Origin: Euleptes europaea | Taxonomy: Eukaryota > Chordata > Lepidosauria > Squamata > Sphaerodactylidae | DNA length: 64,000 nucleotides | Reading direction: 5' to 3' | NCBI RefSeq assembly: GCF_029931775.1 | Contig: NC_079325.1 | Span: 57,830,286-57,894,285 of the forward strand | Shown here: positions 52,966-64,000 of the stretch, in pieces | How the letters are laid out: each line of letters starts with the position of its first letter | Numbering within the stretch: the first letter of the stretch is position 1 | The notes under the pieces: generated by a model | Databases searched by the model: none | Told to the model about the DNA's origin: nothing | What the model saw: the letters and a program-made list of their open reading frames with translations, nothing else | Translations under genes and position numbers: made by a program

Positions 52966-55179
52966 GAACGCCTACTCCTCTGGGTGTTAAAGCCTCAATG
53001 TTGGCTTGCCTCTGACGCACCAATACAACAGCCACCGGGCTGTTATCGATGTCATACACCGATTCCTACTCGGTGCTGAGACGAGCGGGTTCGAGTTGCC
53101 TCCATGCCGACCATCTACTGCTGCTGAGGCGGCATCTGTTCGGAGAAGGGGAGGAGTCTCGGTATTGCAGGCCCCCCCCCCCGCTTCCCTCGACATCAGG
53201 CATTGCCGTCGCTGGTGGGGTAAGCAAGCTTGGGCTGAAATATTGTCCAGCATGTGGGGAAGGCTTCTCAGCCATGTTCCGTAACCCCCCCTTATGTTCC
53301 CAGAGCCTCTTCTTGGGTTGCTCCTGCTGGAATGCATGGGTGTATAGACACTCATCCCCATGGGTGTATAGACACTCATCCTCTTTGTGACAAGTGTCTT
53401 CCCACCAACCTCGAAGTCGATTTACATGGCCTCCTCAGCATCAAGGAGGGAAAGCTCATGGGTCATTTAATCTCATATGCAACCCATGAGAGTTCCTGCC
53501 TGTCTCACCCACAGGGTTGTTCAGCTATATCTAAAACAGTTAATCTGGATGGCATAGGCTTGGAAGATTTGATATTCTCCCTCAGATTCAAATTCGGATC
53601 TGACAAGGAGTTGTGTTATGCGAAGCCTATGTGGTATACATTTGGCTTGCTTCTTTTTATAGCCAAGCTTTCACCTAGAAGGTGGAAAATCTATATAAAG
53701 CTGAAAGGAGGATGCTGGATTCCTCTTACACTATTCCTAACCTAGTTGATGGTTGCTGAGACACTTCTATCTCAATATGGGTCAGGTTCCCATTTTTTTC
53801 CGGGGGTTGCTGGGGCTACCCCTTTGACTCTGGGCAGGAGCACTAAATCTCCCATTAAGGGAAGAATACTTTTCAGTGTTAGGGCTGTAATTAGCAATTT
53901 ACAGTGTTAGGGCTGTAAATAAGCAATTTATGTACATTTTCTGACAAGTCCTGTGCATTCTGCGTTTACCCTGTGCATACTGCGTTTACCCAACATCAGG
54001 GGGAAATTTCCTCAACTCACAGGTTGTTTGACTTCCCAAGGACTTTTCAGGTGGCATGACTACAGATTAATAAATGCTAACTCCGGGGTATGTTAGTGCT
54101 AGGTGCTGAATGGGGCTCTTAACCATCCAAGGCACCAGGTTCCCTCCATATTGGGTTAATTGCTGCTGAGGTTTCTATATTGCACTTCAAATGAACCCCT
54201 TTATTTAAGAACACACAAGTTTTTACTCACAGTATTTTTCTCTTTGATAAGGGAAAATGCTGATAAGGGACCCTTAATATGGATCCACAGGTGCCCAATT
54301 TTCAGGAAACTTCCCTTTTCGAAAGTCCTTCCTCTATTGCCTGGGAGGCCTTTTTAGTTGCACTCCTGTACCTAAGGACAATTATGTTAACTGGCCCTAG
54401 TATGTTACTGGCTTGTTGCACTTGTTCTCCTGCCATCAGCAGGTGGCACTGTAGATCCGTAATTGGATTATTGGCTATTGGACAATTAATTTTACCAGTC
54501 CTGCAGTTTTGCCTGTCTGTCGCGTCCTAATCCCTGTGGGTCGTTGGGTTTGCTAGTTGTTCTTCTGTAATCCCAACTGCTACCTACTCAAAGAATAGCA
54601 TTCTTGGCAGCTACTTTGAATGATTTTTCTCCAAACCCTTAGTGACTCAATAGCTGGTGGCTTTTCAGTCTCTGGTAGCTGCAAGATTTATCTACAAGTA
54701 TAGATCAGTTCTTTAAAAGTATCTTTTTGATCACCATAGTTACTGGACTGGATCCTAGGGTATCTACCTTGTGGCTTCAAAATAAAATGAATTAATATTA
54801 AAATTAAACAAACAAACACACTAATGGGTTTCAGCTTGGTTCTGAGACTGGTGACTATAACCCTCTGTGTGTATTGTGGATCATCAGCCTAAGACCATTA
54901 GACCTCTGGTAGCCGAATTTACAAAACAAGGGTTTTCAAAAAGACATTAAAAACCATACCCCCCCCCCATAAATGTTTCCAGTTGTCATCCCCTAGAACA
55001 ATTGGGATTATTGCATTGGTTCCTGCTCCCTCCCAGACTAGTGGTACAGATCCTGTCTGACAGGGCAACTGTTATGATGATACCACCTGAACACATATAT
55101 CCAGAACTGTGCTGTATTCACTCCAGTACTAAGGTTCTCACAAGCACTTGTTCAAAGGTGTTTACCTAAATACTTCCCT
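52966..55179. other. Interior of the DIRS relic, little recognisable
   Basis: 53340-53385 carries TGGGTGTATAGACACTCATC twice in tandem. The rest is eroded and AT-rich after 53.5 kb. A C-run lies at 54958-54968. No host exon was recognised. Confidence 0.4.
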
Positions 55180-56159
55180 TCAGGAGATCACATTCCTCTT
55201 CTGGAAGTCAGGATGATCCAGTACCATTTTGTACCTTTTTTCAGCCGCTGCTATGAGTGCATACAGCACGGCAAAGTAAATATCTATAGCATGAAGCAGG
55301 GTTCCCTTTCCTGCTGTCCCCGGTTCTTCCAGTTGCAGCAAAGGACCAAACAACACATTTCCTTCCCAGCAGTCCCGGTGGTGGAAGAAGTCTACTCTTA
55401 CAGATTTCCTGAGCAGACAGGGTTCATCAACCCACAAGTAGTCCCTATGTTCCCTGCTTTCCCTTTTTAGGGAATATGTTTTTTCCCTGGTTGGTAGAGT
55501 CCTATTATCTCAAGTGCTGATGCAAAATGTCCCTACTTTCTCCAGGACACTGGCTGCCATGAGGCCTTTAGGGAGATTTTCCAGTTCCGCTGGCCATGTT
55601 TCTTTTGATGCTGCGTTTTTGTTCCCTGGCTCTACGGACCCAGGACACCAGTGATGCTCTTAAGTCCCTATTGGCCACAATGTTTTCTGTTTCTCAATCT
55701 GTAGATTACTTCTGATGGGGTTTTGGGGTACTTTCTCAACAGGACAGCCCCTACTGTGCCACAATGTCCCTTCACTACATTGGGTGGTGTGGTCATCTCA
55801 ACCATCGATCAGGACCTACCTAGAGTTACAGTGTTGTGAATAGCATTAAGCATACTGCACATATGATCATCTTAAGCTGCCAAGTGGGCTTAGTTTTTTG
55901 GATGATCGAGGTCAGACAGTTTGCAACCTCTTACTTCACCTTTATGTGGGGTGTCATTACTCATGCTTATTAAATGATACTGCCCTGGCTGTTATTCCCG
56001 TCAAGCACATCTGACGGTCAGCCCTCTGTTCCTGATTAATTCTTATTCAATATTTGTAGCACCAGTTTGCTAATGGTTTTGAAGTCTATTTTTTTTCCAT
56101 ATGCTAATACCCCTATTATTCTTTGCAGTTTATATAGTATAGTGCCAGTTATATATCGT

Positions 56160-57737
56160 CCACAGAATCCTTATGGGTGACGATTCCGGGCCACAAAGGA
56201 GATTTAGTACTGGGGACGTTCTATCGGCCCCCTGACCAAATGGCTCAGGGTGATCTTGAGATGGAGAATGAAATTAGGGAAGCATGTAAAGGTAATGAAG
56301 TAGTAATAATGGGAGACTTCAACTTCCCTCATATTGATTGGATACATGTATGCTCCAGTCAAGCCAAAGAGATAAAATTTTTAGTGGGTAGCCGTGTTAG
56401 TCTGTCTGCAGTAGTAGAAAAGAGCAAGAGTCCAGTAGCACCTTAAAGGCTTGGGGGTTACTCAAGTTCACATTACTAGAGGCTCAGCTAGCTTGTATAC
56501 CGCAGGTCAGGAAAGGTAGTAATAAGTCCAAGAGGTCACCCCCATGGCTAACGGGTAAGGTGAAGGAAGCAATTCGAGAAAAAAAGTCTTCCTTCAGAGA
56601 CTGGAAGGTTTGCCCAAACGAGGCGAACAGAAGCAAACACAAACTTGCATAAAGGAAATGCAAGCAGATAATTAAAGATGCAATAAAAGATTTTGAGAGG
56701 CAGATTGCTAAACAAATCAAAACAAACAATAAGAAATTATTTAAGTATATTAGGAGTAGGAAACCAGCTAGGGAAGCGGTTGGGTGACAATGGGAGTAAA
56801 GGAACTCTAAGGGAGGATAAAGCGATTGCTGAAAAACTAAATGAATTCTTCGCATCTGTCTTCACTGTTGAAGATACAGGGCAGATTCCTTCTCCTGAAC
56901 AGAGATTTTGGAGAGGGGAAAATGAGGAACTGAGGCAAATAGTGGTAACAAGGCAGGAAGTCCTAGATCATCTAGACAAACTGCAAACTAACAAGTCACA
57001 GGGACCAGATGGTATTCATTCTAGAGTTCTTCAAGAACTCATGGGAAATTGCTGAACTTCTAACAAAGATATGTAATATGTCCCTTCGATCAGCCAATGT
57101 AACACCCATTTATAAAAAAGGTTCCAGGGGGGACCCAGGAAATTACAGGCCAGTTAGCGTAACATCTGTTCTGGGTAAATTAGTAGAAAGCATTATTAAA
57201 GATAAAATTGTCAAGCATATAGAAGGGCAAGGTCTGCTGGGCAAAACCCAACATGGCTTCTGTAAGGGTAGGTCCTGTCTCACTAACCTATTAGAGTTTT
57301 TTGAAAGCGTCAATAAGCATGTGGCCAGGAATGAGCCTGTGGATACTGTGTATTTGGATTTCCAAAAAGCTTTTGACAAAGTCCCCCACCAAAGACTGCT
57401 AAGCAAACTTCATAGTCACGGGATAAGAGGACAAGTCCTCTTATGGATTGAGAGCTGGCTGAAAAATAGGAAGCAGAGAGTAGGAATCAATGGTCAGTTC
57501 TCCCAATGGCGGGATGTGAGCAGTGGGATGCCTCAGGGATCTGTGTTGGGACCAGTGCTTTTCAACCTGTTCATCAATGACCTGGAGTTGGAGTTAAACA
57601 GTGAAGTAGCCAAGTTTGCAGATGACACCAAATTATTTAGGGTGGTTAAAACAAAAAAAACAAAATCGGACTGTGAAGAGCTCCAGAAGGATCTCTGCAT
57701 ACTGGAAAAATGGGCATTGAAATTGCAAATGAGATTC
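56160..57737 (+). mobile_element. CR1 LINE body, endonuclease end to RT
   Basis: Endonuclease C-part (LVLGTFYRPPDQ, VVIMGDFNFPHIDW), interrupted by a SINE, then linker (SPPWLTGKVKEAIREKKSSF) and RT (KSQGPDGIHSRVLQ, PGNYRPVSVTSVLGKL, LDFQKAFDKVPHQRL, MPQGSVLGPVLFNLFINDLE, KFADDTKLF). Several frameshifts and stops in the 5' half. The RT frame 57009 to about 57737 is open and is cut there by the L1 that follows. Confidence 0.9.
56384..56447 (-). mobile_element. SINE-like fragment inserted in CR1
   Basis: Inverse of the unit at 51001-51107 (GTGGGTAGCCGTGTTAGTCT ... GAGTCCAGTAGCACCTTAAA). It replaces part of the CR1 endonuclease-RT linker. Confidence 0.7.
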
Positions 57738-58746
57738 GAACTTCTGGTGTGGGCAGCTGGGCTGAGCGCCACGTTTCTCGGACTTCTCCGAGAAAATCCA
57801 GGCAGTGCTGAATTTGGGGGGCAAAATTGCACCCAAACCCGGTCCTAAAGAGTGGACTAGGGGAGCAGGAAATTCCCTGCAGCCACCATCGCAGTCTGAC
57901 CTCCTGAACTCTCCGAGGGAGCTTCTTTAAGTCCCCCGGAGGTTTAGATGCCGGTCCCGCAGGCAAGAAAGGAAAAGAAATCGCCAGAACGCTACCTTGG
58001 CATTAGGCTCAACCCTCCCCCATCAAAGACTTATCAAGCAACAACATCAAGCTCAAAACTTCACCTCTTGAAACCCAAGTAAGTCACCAGCATTCTACCA
58101 TCTTCTACTCTGAAGTAAATAATTAAAAGGGGTCAATGCCTACCTTCCTAAAACCCCTAACTCCCGCTGAACATTACTGAATTGGTTTGAGATCTAAGCT
58201 CCACCAGATAAAGTGGCAGGAGCCCTATCAAGCTGATCAGACTAAAAATAAACAAACGAGTCAAAGTAGATTGGCAAGGGACTTACCAATCAGACGCGGC
58301 ATTTCTGGAGGGGAGGGAACTCTCAACAATCGGGACTCCTTTCTGGTTTAAAAGGAGTCTTCCTGCCACGTTGTAAGGGAATAGAGTCCTGGCATCGGAA
58401 GACTCTCATTCCCTCCCTTTACTGCTCGGCTTAAGGAAGGAAGAGACTGTAGGACCGACAAACGTCTCACTCGTGTTACATTGAAAATGTTCCGGTAGGA
58501 AACGACCATAAAGAAGAGACGATAGAAGGTCCGAGCCAAGTGACTTCCGGTTTACTTCCTGGTTCTGCCGACCTAGAGTGTCCCGAGCAACTTGTTGGTA
58601 TTGTAAATTTTTAAAAAGTGATTTCCGAGCCAAAAAAGAACTTTTAAATGCCGGAAAAATTATATTATTGATCAGCACACTATTCTATTCAAAACCTATA
58701 TAGGGGCATCCTGCCGAAAGACTATCATTTTCAAAACCAAATGTAA

Positions 58747-59734
58747 ATGTCTGGAACTCGTCCTCGCTCAGGCTCTTTACATAGTCTTGGATATTTAAAA
58801 GCAAAAGAAACCACACAGGATTCTAACATGGAGAAAAAAGTGCAAGAAATGCTAACCAAACAGTCAGAAGCGAAGACCAAGCAGTTTGAACAGATGTCAA
58901 CTCAGATAACACAACTTGCTTCAATGATGACTACACTCGGCCAATCATCAGAAGCTATCAATCAGAAACTGGATGCTGTGACAGAAGATATTAAAGATGT
59001 CAAAAACCAAATGCTGACAATGAAAACAGATATGCAGGCAATGGACTCCTCAGTTAAAAAGGTGATGCAAGAACAAAAAGAGGTCAAGAAGAAGATGGAA
59101 GGACAAGACAAACAACTTGAAGCAATTCATACTACCCAAGATACTGTCAAAGACCAATTGGCATTAATGGATATGAAGGTCAGAGAACCTAACCTTCGTT
59201 TGCGCAATCTACCTGAAGACCAAGGTGACAATAAAGAGGCCCTAGTCTCTATATTAGCCAGCCTATTTCAAATCCAAGAACAAACCCTGGAACAGGCCAT
59301 AAACAGGATTTATAGAATACCTCTACCAGCAAGACTGAAAAAAATCAAAACCATGAGATGTTATGATAATCTTTTATGACACAAGGATAAAAGATATGAT
59401 GATGCAAATTCATTATGATAATCCTGTGTGTGTGTGAGAAACTCCTTTGGTACTCCTTAAAGACATCCCTCATCACATCATGTCTCAAAGGAATAAATAC
59501 GAAGAATTTGTACAATTGCTGAAAGACAATGGGATAAGGTATCGCTGGATAATTCCACAAGGCCTGGCTTTTACCTATAAAGAGGTTAGAATAACAATCA
59601 CATCACTAGCTGATGTTGGGAAGTTCAAGAGGAGATACAAAAGAGAACTAGGCCTCACCCAAGAACAAGAACAAGGGAAGGAAGATGAAGAAGAGGAGGA
59701 ACAAAAAGGTGAAGCAGGAGGTTCTGAAACATAA
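58747..59734 (+). pseudogene. L1 ORF1 (broken)
   Basis: Coiled-coil N-terminal half (about residues 20-150: MLTKQSEAKTKQFEQMSTQI, DAVTEDIKDVKNQMLTMKTD) and start of the RNA-binding part (EPNLRLRNLPEDQGDNKEAL) to 59379. The frame then breaks around 59380-59446 and resumes in another register as the C-terminal domain (KDIPHHIMSQRNKYEEFVQL, RYRWIIPQGLAFTYKEVRI), ending in a Glu/Lys-rich tail. Confidence 0.85.
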
Positions 59735-59781
59735 ATTTAAAAGGAAAACCTTTTTTTCTTTCTATTTAAAATTCTACTGAC

Positions 59782-62700
59782 ATGGCTAAAGTATTTTCAT
59801 GGAATGTGAACGGACTGAATGAAAAAATTAAAAGGGCCAGGATTTATAAATACTTGCAGAGCCAAAAGTATTCATTAATTTGTTTACAAGAAACTCATAT
59901 TTCAACAAAAGATAGAAAATACCTAGAGAGACAAATGCTTAGACCAGCTTTTATTTCATCAGCTAAGACAAAAACAAAAGGAGTAGTCATCTACGCTCGT
60001 CAAAATTTAAGTCCAGAAATGATATACAAAGACGAAGAAGGCAGAATAGTGGTTATTAAAATAACTATCATGGGACAAAAAACAATTGTTGTTGGAATAT
60101 ATGCACCGAATGAAGGGAAAGCAGAATTTTATCAACGTCTTAATGAAGTTATTTCCCAATTTGCAGGGGACCAGATCTTATTAATGGGAGATTTCAATGA
60201 AGTAATTCTGCCTACATTGGATAAGAAATCAAAAGCCAAGGATGACAGAGATGGACGTTTACCTAAAAAATTTTTTCTATGATGACAGAACTAGAATTAC
60301 AAGACATCTGGAGGACAATGAACACTACTGCTAAAGAGTACACATTTTACTCAGCGAGACATGACTCTCATTCTAGAACTGATATGATATGGGCAAGTAA
60401 GTCAATCTTTACACAATTACGTAAAATCCAAATTATTCCAAGAACTTTTTCGGATCATAACCCAGTTGAATTTAAATGAAATAACAGGCAAGCATTTTGA
60501 TGGAGACTAAATGACAAACTGTTGAAAGATGAAAAACTGCAACAAGAATTAATCATTCTTATCAAAGACTTTTTTGAAATTAATTTGAATGGAGAAACTA
60601 GTCTGAATACAGTCTGGGATGCCTTTAAAGCTGTTTTGAGAGGATTTATGATCCAGAAACACACGGCATGGAAGACATCACAACTACAACTACTTAATAA
60701 TATTCTTTGGGATTTACAAAATCTGGAACAACAACTCATTGCAGAAACTCAAGAAGAAAATTAAAAAGCCATTAAGATGAAGATTTCTGTATGTAAACAT
60801 CAATTGAACATGGTTGTGATGGAAGACATGAACAAGGCTTTAAAATTCGCTAAACAAAAATATTTTGAACATGCAAATAAACCTGGGAAATTTTTGGCAT
60901 CTCAACTGAAAGATAATTCTCAAAAAAGGATAATAACAAAAATACAAGCTGCAAGAGGACCACTATATTCAACTGGGGAAATACAAAAAGAATTTGAGTT
61001 ATCCTACACCAAGTTATATTGTAAAGATGACATTTCAAATAAAAAATAGAAAACTTTTTGAAGCCAATAAAAATGAAGACCCTCTCAATTGCCCAACAGG
61101 AATCAATTGATGCTCCTATTACCAAGGATGAACTTCAAGAAGCGATCCTGAAGCAAAAAACTGACAAAACTCCAGGACCAGATGGTATTACTGCATTATT
61201 CTACCGAACATTTAAAGATACTGTTATGGACCCTTTCCTTACACTTTGTAATGCAATCTTGGATACTGGGAAATCCCCTGAAACCTGGTCGCATGCTTTT
61301 ATATCATTGATTCACAAAGAGGGAAGAGACTCAGAGAAAGTCTCAAACTACAGACCCATCTCACTATTGAATGTGGATTACAAAATATATGCCTCTACTT
61401 TATCAAACAGGCTTAAACAGTTCATTAAAGACCTAACACATGAGGATCAAGCAGGCTTTGTACCGGGAAGACAAATTAAGGACAATATTAAGATAGTATT
61501 GGACTCCTTGGAATACTACAAGCAGAATAACCAACAAAAAGCGGCTTTTATATTTTTAGATGCGGAAAAAGCCTTTGACATGGTTTCTTGGAACTATATG
61601 AAAAAAACTTTGGAAACATTGAATTTTGGAGAATGTTTTATGAGAGGCATAACTGCTATATATACAACACAACCAGCAAAAATCCTAGTGAATGAATCTA
61701 TGTCAAAAAATTGCTCTATACAAAAAGGGACCAGACAAGGTTGTCCATTATCCCCATTGTTATTTACCTTAGTGTTGGAATCATTATGTTGCAAGATAAG
61801 AGATACAGAGGCCATCCGCGGTATTCGAATTAAAAAACATGAATTTAAAATGAGAGCATTCGCGGATGACCTCGAATTGATTTTGGAAAATCCAACACTA
61901 TGAGTAAATTAATGGAAGTTTTGGAGGTGTTTGGTCAAGTTTCAGGGTTTAAGATCAATACAGAAAAAACAAAAACAATATTTATGAATATACCTGGACC
62001 TGAACAGACAGATTTTGTATCATATACAGGATGGGAAAAAACTAATAAGATTAAATGCCTGGGAATTTGGATTTCCATCAAAAATAAAGACTTGATAACA
62101 AATAACTATCTAAAACTTTGGGAGACAATTAAGAAAGATATAATAATTTGGTCAAATAAAAAACTTTCTTTTCTGGGCCACATATCAACTGTACAAATGA
62201 ATATTTTACCAAGGATACTTTTTCTGTTCCAAAATGTACCTATCATTTCCCATCTTAAATATTTTGAAGTGTGGAAAAAGGACTTATTAAATTTCATCTG
62301 GCAAGGGAAGAAATCAAGAATCGCCTATAAACACTTAGTAGACTCAAAAGATAGAGGAGGTTTTTCACTTCCAAATTTTCAATTGTATGCTGAGGCGGCT
62401 GCTTTAGTATGGTTGAAGGATTGGATTAGTCTATCAAATGCTCGATTACTCGATTTGGAAGGTTTCAATAACATCAGTGGATGGCATGGCTATTTATGGT
62501 ATGATAAAGTTAAGATACAAGCTTCATTTCGGAATCATAGAATTAAATCCTCTTTACTGAGGATATGGTTGAAATATAAACATCTTTTGGAACCAAAGAC
62601 ACCAATGTGGATATCATCTCAAGAAATGTTAATACTACGTCCACTTAGACCAGAACAATTTATTACATACCAAGACTTATTGAAATGGGACGGGAATAAA

Positions 62701-63250
62701 TGCTACTTAAAGGATTACCAAGAGGTAAAAGATATTTTAAGTTGGTTTCAATATTATCAAATCAACTCAGTCTATTTGCAAGATTTAAAAACAGGCTTTT
62801 CCAGAGATAAATCATTTTTTCACAAATCATTACTGGATAACAACACCCAATTAATTTCCATGATGTATAAATTATTATCGGAAATTTACTGTGAACAAGA
62901 AAGAATCAAGCCAACTATGATCAATTGGGCACAAACTTTGGGTCGTGAAATCTCCTTGGATAAATGGGAAAGACTTTGGATTCGTGATTTAAAAGGCATT
63001 CACTCACAATCAATGAGAGGAAATATATACAAAATGATGTATAGGTGGTACCTGACCCCCAAGAAGATGGCGAAGATGTATAAGATGATGTCCCCGAAAT
63101 CTTGGAAATGCAACACAGATATTGGCTCCTTTTATCACATGTGGTGGACATGTGATAAAGCAAAAGATTTTTGAGATATGATTTATAACGAGATAAGATT
63201 GATTACTCAGAAAAATATACCCAAAACACCAGAAATTATGAGCACACTAA
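59782..63250 (+). pseudogene. L1 ORF2 (broken)
   Basis: Endonuclease 59782-60479 (KVFSWNVNGLNEKIKRAR, LQETHI, YAPNEG, LMGDFNE, SDHNPV) with a register change near 60275 in an A/T run. In-frame stops at 60477, 60498, 60762 and 61047. RT 61058-61903 (TPGPDGITALFYRTF, SNYRPISLLNVDYKI, FLDAEKAFDMVSW, GTRQGCPLSPLLF, FADDL) with a register change near 61890. C-terminal part 61900-63174 ends in the cysteine-bearing YHMWWTCDKAKDF, then a stop and further L1 codons to the Gypsy junction. Confidence 0.88.
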
Positions 63251-64000
63251 TGTGAGCACTTGTCCCGTAGTTCCTCCACAGACAGGTAATATAAGGAAAG
63301 TTGGGTTTATTGGAAAACATACAGGTATACAGAGCTTGCAGAAGTTAAGGCAGGAATGGGGGGGCAAGGATATACAGCAGAATATATGGAGGACTAATGG
63401 TCATACAGGTCATAGTAGATAGTATTGGTTGGCACTGCAACCCCGGCTACGGGGCCGGGCTCCCATGGTCATCAAAGGCTGGAAAGGAATGCAATTGTTA
63501 GATAAACGATCCTTGAGAGAGGCATCTGTGAGGCATCTGCGAGGAGACATAACAGCGAGGCCTGACATCCTGCTCCCCTCAGGGCCCCCTCCTGTCTCGC
63601 AAGGGGGCTGGCTTGTGGGGGTAGGCGGTATGGAAGGCGCGCACCAGGCGAGGGGCGGAGACATTGCGTGCGCGAACCCACTCATCTTGGATGGGGGTAA
63701 GGTGTTTCCAACGAACGAGATACTGGAGGGACCCGTGATGGATACGCGAGTCCAGGATCTTTGCAACTTCAAAATGCTCCTTCCCCCCCCACCATCACTG
63801 GCTGTTCCGGGAGGGTCGGGATGCCATTCTGGGGAGGGCACATGGGGTTTCAGGAGACTTACATGAAAAACCGGATGTATGCGCCTCAGTGTTAAAGTGT
63901 TAAAGTTCTGGCTGGGAGACCGGTGTTTGTCAGCCTGAGCTTTGTATTTACGTTTAGCACGTTCAAGGTTTTTCACCAGCCAAGGCCAGGTGGTCTGAAT
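63251..64000 (-). mobile_element. 3' end of another Gypsy element, runs off the window
   Basis: 3' LTR 63251-63567 (on -: TGTCAGGCCTCGCTG to GTGCTCACA, with CCAATAAACCC inside), preceded on - by a purine tract (GAGGGGAGCAGGA) and by the integrase C-terminal/chromodomain region (HPVFHVSLLKPHVPSPEWHP). Related to the Gypsy at 36955-50365 in this region but with a different LTR. It inserted in the L1. State of the rest unknown; the visible part has a few breaks. Confidence 0.88.

Larger units (their letters stand above)
51560..56150 (+). mobile_element. Eroded DIRS relic (terminal repeat plus gag-like region)
   Basis: 51571-51840 resembles the DIRS terminus at 18870: CTTACCTGTGAAGG, then TTCATCTTTGTGGCTTCTGT, GTGCAGGCCAGCCACGAAGA, and the C-rich/GGTCATGTGACGGAGG block. 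Downstream is gag-like sequence on + with a tandem array (51880-52440), a minisatellite (52558-52965) and a later gag-like stretch (about 55180-55690). No RT or recombinase was recognised and the right end is not defined. A badly broken fossil, much older than the copy at 18870. Confidence 0.6.
57738..63250 (+). mobile_element. L1 LINE inserted in CR1, 3' end cut by a Gypsy
   Basis: About 1 kb of 5' UTR (57738-58746), ORF1 remnants (58747-59379 and 59447-59734), and ORF2 from 59782 to the right edge of the element. The left junction follows the CR1 RT codons at about 57737. The right side ends inside the ORF2 C-terminus, where a Gypsy LTR begins at 63251. More mutated than the L1 at 43448 and of another family. 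Confidence 0.88.

Noticed and set aside
55180-55470. Host-gene exon suggested by an 85-codon frame on either strand
   Set aside because: No family recognised. Position and composition fit the eroded gag-like part of the DIRS relic better.

Overview
The window is nuclear DNA of a vertebrate, almost certainly a squamate reptile (lizard). Two host genes lie tail to tail: FAM163B on the + strand (coding exons at 2151-2243 and 3778-4164) and the last four coding exons of ADAMTSL2 on the - strand (33928 down to 13833). I recall the same convergent neighbours in mammals. The squamate call rests on a 5S-rRNA-derived SINE of the Sauria type, tRNA-derived SINEs, several CR1 3' ends, L1 and DIRS retrotransposons, and vertebrate chromovirus-type Gypsy elements. 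A gecko is possible, but the sequence does not settle that.

Layout. 1-870 is a GC/CpG-rich island, the likely FAM163B promoter. 871-4350 is FAM163B with repeats in its introns. 4350-12.4 kb is intergenic and holds a CR1 end, a hAT element with perfect 8-bp target duplications (7291-9019), a hAT-like MITE and SINE pieces. 12.45-33.93 kb is the 3' part of ADAMTSL2. Its final intron (13952-29607) is swollen to 15.7 kb by CR1 copies, a structurally legible DIRS element (18870-25026), a solo LTR and a palindromic hAT-like MITE. Upstream of exon 33758-33928 no further ADAMTSL2 exon was recognised. That stretch of about 30 kb is mostly transposable elements.

The upstream half is a set of nested insertions. 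A Gypsy element on + (36955-50365, target duplication TAATT) carries a deleted - strand Gypsy inside its 5' LTR and an L1 (43448-47479, - strand) inside its pol. The L1 is flanked by an 89-bp direct repeat and lacks its 3' end rather than its 5' end. Then come an eroded DIRS relic with two kinds of tandem array (about 51.56-56.15 kb), a CR1 body (56160-57737) split by an L1 (57738-63250), and that L1 cut in turn by a Gypsy that runs off the right edge.

The two host genes have unrelated jobs. FAM163B encodes a small neural single-pass membrane protein. ADAMTSL2 encodes a secreted matrix glycoprotein of the fibrillin/TGF-beta axis. Everything else here is mobile or repetitive. The most unusual signals are the 89-bp duplication around a 3'-truncated L1, the DIRS element whose internal complementary region matches both termini, its arginine/serine-repeat gag-like segment, and the amplified cysteine-motif units in the DIRS relic.
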